Source: Marinomonas algicola
GTDB taxonomy: Bacteria; Pseudomonadota; Gammaproteobacteria; Pseudomonadales; Marinomonadaceae
NCBI RefSeq assembly: GCF_014805825.1
Contig: NZ_CP061941.1
Span: 2,728,001 to 2,792,000, forward strand
DNA length: 64,000 nt
Direction: 5' to 3'
Both the position numbers and the translations under genes were made by a program. Below, in pieces: positions 59,896 through 64,000 of this stretch. Within the stretch, counting starts at the first letter, position 1; the number at the start of each line of letters is the position of its first letter. The notes beneath the pieces are model-generated. The model saw only the letters and a list, made by a program, of their open reading frames with translations, was not told the origin of the DNA and ran no database searches.

Positions 59896-61224
59896 CTATC
59901 TATACAAAAGTTCTGGCAGAAACATTGAAACCTGAAAAACAAATACAATAATCAGCAGCCTAATAATGTCGACGCACCAAAAAGGCGTAACCCCTTTAAA
60001 AATCGTACCGGCTTTCACATCCTTCAGAACCGCGCTTAAGACAAACACATTCATGCCCACAGGAGGGGTTATCAGACTAATCTCAGTCACAACCACAACG
60101 ACAATGCCAAACCACACTAGATCGAAACCTAAGCTGGCAACTAAAGGGTAAAAAACCGGCACCGTAAGTAGCAACATAGAAAGGCTTTCAAACACCATCC
60201 CTAGCACAATGTAAATACATAGAATGACAAGAATAACGACAATGGGTGCAAGCTCTAAAGCGGTAACAAAGTTCAACAAAGCATCAGGCAGTCCAGCACG
60301 GTTGATAAAATCAGAGAAGATTAATGCACCGATAACAACGCTGAATAACATGGCTGACGTTCTGGCCGTATCAATCAAGGTTTCAAATAAACCACCAAGA
60401 CTCAAGCTACGACGAGCAAAGCCAATCAATAGTGCACCACCGGCACCAATACCGGCCGCTTCAGTTGGTGTAAAAATACCGAGATATATCCCACCCATCA
60501 CGATCGTAAAGAGCATTAAAACACCCCAAATGCCTCTCAAAGCGATCATTTTTTCTTTAAAAGACATGCGTTCCCCAGCCGGACCGGCCGCTGGATTTCG
60601 CCATACAACATAACGAACGGCCCCCATGTAAAGCAAAATGCCTAACATTCCAGGAATAAAGCCAGCCGCAAATAATTCACGAATACTGGATTCGGTTAAT
60701 AATCCGTATATCACCAGAATCACACTTGGTGGAATCAATATGCCTAATGTGCCTCCTGCCGCGATCGATGCCGTCGCCAAGCCATCAGAATAGCCAAACT
60801 TACGCATTGGAGGCATGGCAACTTTAGCCATGGTTGCTGAGGTGGCTAAACTAGAACCACAAATGGCCGAAAAGCCACCACAAGCCAAAACAGTCGACAT
60901 GGCAAGACCACCTTTACGATGGCCTAGAAACGCATAGGAGGCATTATACAACTCATGGGATAAGCCGGATCGGGTAACAATATTCCCCATTAAGATAAAG
61001 AGTGGAATAACAGATAAACTGTATTCTTGAACCGTTTCGATTACTCGACTGGACGCTAAGGTAAGCGACGCCGTCCAGCGAAATGAAAATAGATTATCCA
61101 ATCCTAGCCCTTGCAAAATGGCAAAACCAAAAAAGCCAACAATGCCCATCGCAAAGGCAATTGGCATACGTAAAATTAGGATAAAAAATAACAGTACGGC
61201 AAAACCAATAAATACAACTGACAC
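59896..61224 (-). CDS. TRAP transporter large permease (DctM family)
   Basis: 442 residues from the GTG at 61224, which has GGAG ahead and lies one base from the small-permease stop; an upstream ATG at 61281 would add 19 residues that overlap dctQ. About 12 membrane segments with family motifs GGFSAICGSSLATSATMAKVA and ASIAAGGTLGILIPPSVILV. It is the channel part of the transporter. Confidence 0.92.
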   Translation of the reverse strand: MSVVFIGFAVLLFFILILRMPIAFAMGIVGFFGFAILQGLGLDNLFSFRWTASLTLASSRVIETVQEYSLSVIPLFILMGNIVTRSGLSHELYNASYAFLGHRKGGLAMSTVLACGGFSAICGSSLATSATMAKVAMPPMRKFGYSDGLATASIAAGGTLGILIPPSVILVIYGLLTESSIRELFAAGFIPGMLGILLYMGAVRYVVWRNPAAGPAGERMSFKEKMIALRGIWGVLMLFTIVMGGIYLGIFTPTEAAGIGAGGALLIGFARRSLSLGGLFETLIDTARTSAMLFSVVIGALIFSDFINRAGLPDALLNFVTALELAPIVVILVILCIYIVLGMVFESLSMLLLTVPVFYPLVASLGFDLVWFGIVVVVVTEISLITPPVGMNVFVLSAVLKDVKAGTIFKGVTPFWCVDIIRLLIIVFVFQVSMFLPELLYR

Positions 61225-61225
61225 G

Positions 61226-61753
61226 TTATTCTCCAACCGATTGTGAGACGTTTTTATCTGTAAACACTCTATAAGCGCCATACGTCAACATGCATGCCGC
61301 CGTCACCCAGCTCATCACAGCAATATATTGTGCAATATGACCAGCAGGCAGGCCTAGATATTCGGTTAATTCACCTCGACGTAAAGAGCGTTCCGCCAAT
61401 TGATAAATTCGTACCGCTAAGAAATAAAACGACGTTGAAATAATAAAAACAGAGAAAATGCCAAGAATTTTGACAATACGATTCCCCAGAACATGATCTA
61501 AAAGGTCAACCACCACATGACTGCCGCGCCATGTAATAACGGGCATTTGCGCAAATACCATGATAGCCAAACCAATCTGAGTTAACTCTACGGCACCATC
61601 AATCGAATTATTAAACAGATAACGACCCGCTACATCAAAGCAAGTCAATAAAACGAGCAGCAATAGAACCGTTGCAGCAATTCCTTCTAAGGTCACGCCT
61701 ATCCATCGGTAAATATTAGGTTCTGGATAATGCTTTTCTATCCATCCACTCAT
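61226..61753 (-). CDS. TRAP transporter small permease (DctQ family)
   Basis: 175 residues, four membrane segments, family signature WRGSHVVVDLLDHVLG near 87-102. It is the first gene of the dctQMP unit, and a copy of the TTAACATG operator lies 71-88 bases upstream in the intergenic region before the DUF3237 gene. Confidence 0.92.
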   Translation of the reverse strand: MSGWIEKHYPEPNIYRWIGVTLEGIAATVLLLLVLLTCFDVAGRYLFNNSIDGAVELTQIGLAIMVFAQMPVITWRGSHVVVDLLDHVLGNRIVKILGIFSVFIISTSFYFLAVRIYQLAERSLRRGELTEYLGLPAGHIAQYIAVMSWVTAACMLTYGAYRVFTDKNVSQSVGE

Positions 61754-61823
61754 ACCAAACTCCCAAAATTAATTTATCAAATTATTATAGTTATTCTTAC
61801 TATTTCAATTCTTGCTATAAATT

Positions 61824-61841
61824 TAGTTATCATGTTAATTA
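61824..61841 (-). promoter_or_regulatory. TTAACATG-type operator copy before the TRAP operon
   Basis: On the minus strand TAATTAACATGATAACTA matches the aldolase-promoter palindrome at 15 of 18 positions. It is in the 145-base gap between the DUF3237 gene and dctQ, and would give dctQMP its own regulated promoter. Confidence 0.5.
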
Positions 61842-61898
61842 AATAACATTGAGGATAAAACTATTTACGATCAACATCAAATCAAAATATTTTATCGT

Positions 61899-62360
61899 TT
61901 ATAAAACTTCAAATAACGCCAGTTCGACCAAATCGGGTCTACGTATTCCAGTCCCGACAAAAACACGCTCTGTAATCCATTGCATAGACTCAGAACTGGT
62001 TTCAAATACTGGATTACAACGAAAGTAAATAAGCTCAGGGTCAACAGGAATGCCTGCTTTTATCTTTTCTGTTGCGTCAGCTGAAGCCACTCGAATCGCT
62101 CTATTGTGAATATAAATCAGCGTACCGTCCTCTAATTCCACAACATAACGAGCATCAAGATGAGACAGAGTTGGGGAAACAATTAATTGGCAATCGGCAC
62201 CGCCTCTCAGTACCTTTCCTTGCCAACCATCGGCTTCTATTGAACCACCAATAATAGGAATGACTCGACGCTCTCCATGAACAGAGACACCGACTTCCTG
62301 TGGTGAATCAATTTCTACTTTCAACGTTGCAAAATGCTTTAGCTCTGGTGCGGCTATCAT
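61899..62360 (-). CDS. DUF3237 family protein
   Basis: 153 residues with the family body: FATLKVEIDSPQEVG at the N-terminus, VIPIIGGSIEADGWQGKVLRGGADCQ, DARYVVELEDGTLIYIHN, and WITERVFVGTGIRR. The family is unassigned biochemically and is often found in aromatic degradation clusters. It lies 27 bases after hpaD on the same strand, so it is likely part of the homoprotocatechuate operon. Confidence 0.85.
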   Translation of the reverse strand: MIAAPELKHFATLKVEIDSPQEVGVSVHGERRVIPIIGGSIEADGWQGKVLRGGADCQLIVSPTLSHLDARYVVELEDGTLIYIHNRAIRVASADATEKIKAGIPVDPELIYFRCNPVFETSSESMQWITERVFVGTGIRRPDLVELALFEVL

Positions 62361-62387
62361 GTAAAACCTCCTACAGGAAAATTCACG

Positions 62388-63317
62388 TTACAAACGGCTT
62401 TTACCGTAAGTAAATGTACCATTCTCAACCGATGCTTGAGGTTTAGGAACGGCCTCACCTGTTTGAGGTGATACAGGAAAAATAGCGTTAATTTGTCCAG
62501 TACCGGAAGCGCCGAAATAAGGAGTTAGCACTTCTACTTTCTGATCGTAATCAGACCAACCCAGAGCACCGAGCAGCATCGCTGTGTCATGCATAAAGCC
62601 TTCACCATGACCTTTAGCCGCGTATTCTGGTAACATTTCGCAAAACGTCTTCCATTCTGCGTTTTCCCACATTTTCACTACAGATTCATCCAGAGATTCT
62701 AAGAAAGGGCTCCAAATTTTATGCGCGAAATCTGGCGCACTGCCATTTTGGGCAAAACGGTGCGACAAAGAGCCACTGGCTAAAATAGCAACGTTACCAT
62801 CGTAATGTTTTTCAATGGCCTCTCTCAATGCCCAACCAAAACGCGCTGAGTCATTTAAATAGTGTACCGTTAGCAAAGCCGATACTGAGATCACTTTAAA
62901 ATGCCTATCCGCATTCATATAACGCATAGGAACCAAGGTGCCGTATTCAGGAGCTAAAGTCGTATCGTGATGAGCCAGTGTCTCTACACCCTGTTCGTTG
63001 CAGACTTGTGCGATAATCTTACCCAATTCAGGGTTACCATCCACCTCGTAGTCCATATTCTTAATAAAATGAGGTAACTCATTACTGGTGTACGAACCTT
63101 CAAAGTGTTCAGCACAATTAATGTGATAATTTGCGTTCACCAACCAGTGAGTATCAAAAACGATAATAGTATCGACATTCAGCTCTTTGCAACGTCGAGC
63201 AATTTCATAATGACCATCTATGGCTGACTGACGAGTGCCTTTTCTTGGACCCTCTAACTCAGAAAGATACATAGAAGGTACATGCGTAATTTTAGCGGCT
63301 AATGCTAGCTTACCCAT
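62388..63317 (-). CDS. hpaD: 3,4-dihydroxyphenylacetate 2,3-dioxygenase
   Basis: 309 residues, LigB-type class III extradiol dioxygenase. Opening LALAAKITHVPSMYLSELEG holds the first iron ligand, then VFDTHWLVNANY, LAHHDTTLAPEYGTLVPMRY and ILASGSLSHRF. The enzyme opens homoprotocatechuate to 5-carboxymethyl-2-hydroxymuconate semialdehyde. Its neighbours hpaF and hpaE carry the following steps. Shine-Dalgarno AAGAGG is seen ahead. Confidence 0.95.
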   Translation of the reverse strand: MGKLALAAKITHVPSMYLSELEGPRKGTRQSAIDGHYEIARRCKELNVDTIIVFDTHWLVNANYHINCAEHFEGSYTSNELPHFIKNMDYEVDGNPELGKIIAQVCNEQGVETLAHHDTTLAPEYGTLVPMRYMNADRHFKVISVSALLTVHYLNDSARFGWALREAIEKHYDGNVAILASGSLSHRFAQNGSAPDFAHKIWSPFLESLDESVVKMWENAEWKTFCEMLPEYAAKGHGEGFMHDTAMLLGALGWSDYDQKVEVLTPYFGASGTGQINAIFPVSPQTGEAVPKPQASVENGTFTYGKSRL

Positions 63318-63337
63318 CGGTATAACCTCTTAATTTG

Positions 63338-63359
63338 ACCCACTATTTAAATAGTGGGT
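63338..63359. repeat. 22-base perfect palindrome at the hpaF-hpaD junction
   Basis: The arms ACCCACTATTT (63338-63348) and AAATAGTGGGT (63349-63359) meet without a gap. The hpaF stop codon (63343-63345) lies within. It could be a regulator binding site or, as RNA, a hairpin separating the two genes in the mRNA. Confidence 0.55.
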
Positions 63360-63723
63360 GTATATTATTTTTATTAAATTTTAGAACGGGATGAAGTTCA
63401 GTTAATTCAAAGGAAATTTGGCAATAACCTGTATCCGTAATAGGCTTCATCCAATTACAGAGTATCTCGAAGACATTCTCTGCAACTTCTTGGCGTAATT
63501 CCATACTGCGACCATGACCAATTTTTAGCGTCAAATTAACCAATGCAAACTCTTCTCTTCCATCGGCTATACGGTAATCATCACAACGAATCGCTCGACT
63601 ACGAACACCACCAAGTGGAAAAGCGCCAGTGGAGACAACGTACTCATGAAACGCTTTAAATAATGGCTGGAAATCCAATCGATCTTCTAAATTAGCTGAA
63701 TATTCAATAATAAAATGTGGCAC
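63343..63723 (-). CDS. hpaF: 5-carboxymethyl-2-hydroxymuconate delta-isomerase
   Basis: 126 residues. Begins MPHFIIEYSANLED with the catalytic N-terminal proline of the tautomerase superfamily, contains VRSRAIRCDDYRIADG and KIGHGRSMELRQEVAE. Isomerises the ring-cleavage product after its oxidation by HpaE. The stop lies in a 22-base palindrome before hpaD. Length matches HpaF of E. coli. Confidence 0.93.
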   Translation of the reverse strand: MPHFIIEYSANLEDRLDFQPLFKAFHEYVVSTGAFPLGGVRSRAIRCDDYRIADGREEFALVNLTLKIGHGRSMELRQEVAENVFEILCNWMKPITDTGYCQISFELTELHPVLKFNKNNIHPLFK

Positions 63724-63788
63724 TTATATCTCCCAAAAAAGAGGGTATCTCTTCTTTCAAACAACAAAAAAATAACCGGAAGATACCT

Positions 63789-64000
63789 TTATACACCCCA
63801 TTTCGGAATATGATGGCTCCCCATACTAATACACACATTCTTTGGTTCACAGAATATTTCGTAGCTGTATGTTCCGCCTTCACGGCCAGTACCGGACGCC
63901 TTCATTCCACCAAATGGGGTACGTAAGTCGCGTACGTTTTGGCTATTTACAAACAACATGCCCGCTTCAATTTGACGAGCAATACGATGCACTTTGCCGT
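63789..64000 (-). CDS. hpaE: 5-carboxymethyl-2-hydroxymuconate-semialdehyde dehydrogenase, C-terminal part
   Basis: The frame is open to the window's right end; only about the last 70 residues are seen. They carry the ALDH C-terminal signature (VHRIARQIEAGMLFVNSQNV, LRTPFGGMKASGTGREGG, NVCISMGSHHIPKWG) in the form found in HpaE. The N-terminal part and catalytic Cys lie outside. It is upstream of hpaF and hpaD, in the same direction. Confidence 0.88.
   Translation of the reverse strand, partial: GKVHRIARQIEAGMLFVNSQNVRDLRTPFGGMKASGTGREGGTYSYEIFCEPKNVCISMGSHHIPKWGV

Overview
The window looks like a moderately AT-rich chromosomal segment from a marine gammaproteobacterium, most likely Marinomonas or a close Oceanospirillales relative. 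This rests on gene content and protein resemblance only (ybeL-leuS-lptE-holA, yeaG-yeaH-ycgB, TRAP and aromatic-acid genes); no rRNA, tRNA or other phylogenetic marker is present. I see no prophage, CRISPR array or intact insertion sequence.

Bases 1-11,000 are mosaic single-gene territory. They hold a REP-associated transposase cut by the left edge, a multipass DUF418-like protein, a ClbS/DfsB-family protein, a spermidine-synthase-like methyltransferase, an orphan periplasmic zinc metallochaperone resembling AztD with a good Zur-box match in front, an ASCH protein, a leucine-carboxyl-methyltransferase-like enzyme, an exosortase-associated acyltransferase, an LpxH-like phosphoesterase, a GNAT enzyme and an RRM protein.

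Bases 11,000-24,000 are core genome. They hold the ybeL-like zinc ribbon gene, leuS (missing the leucine-specific insertion before KMSKS), lptE and holA, then a soluble FIST-domain chemoreceptor, a 2OG-Fe(II) oxygenase and the stress cluster prkA(yeaG)-yeaH-ycgB(spoVR).

Bases 24,000-38,500 hold signalling and unusual multidomain proteins. These are a two-cNMP-domain/PlsC-like/SGNH fusion beside a flavin-reductase-like gene and a DHH phosphoesterase, a PAS-GGDEF-EAL protein, two small membrane proteins, a TPR-GNAT protein with a PhoD-like phosphatase, and a hybrid histidine kinase overlapping a receiver-GGDEF response regulator.

Bases 38,900-64,000 are a catabolic island. First comes a minus-strand polyol operon (smoEFGK, mtlK, smoS and an AraC regulator) for sorbitol/mannitol uptake and oxidation. 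Next are a class II aldolase and a NahR/NagR-like LysR gene divergent from a complete salicylate-to-fumarate/pyruvate gentisate operon (reductase, hydroxylase alpha and beta, ferredoxin, TAXI-TRAP transporter, maleylpyruvate isomerase, gentisate dioxygenase, fumarylpyruvate hydrolase). Then come a PanE-like reductase, a DctPQM TRAP transporter, a DUF3237 gene and the hpaD-hpaF-hpaE end of a homoprotocatechuate meta-cleavage cluster that leaves the window on the right. A shared TTAACATG-centred palindrome in front of the aldolase, the PanE-like gene and the TRAP operon suggests one off-window regulator links these three units.
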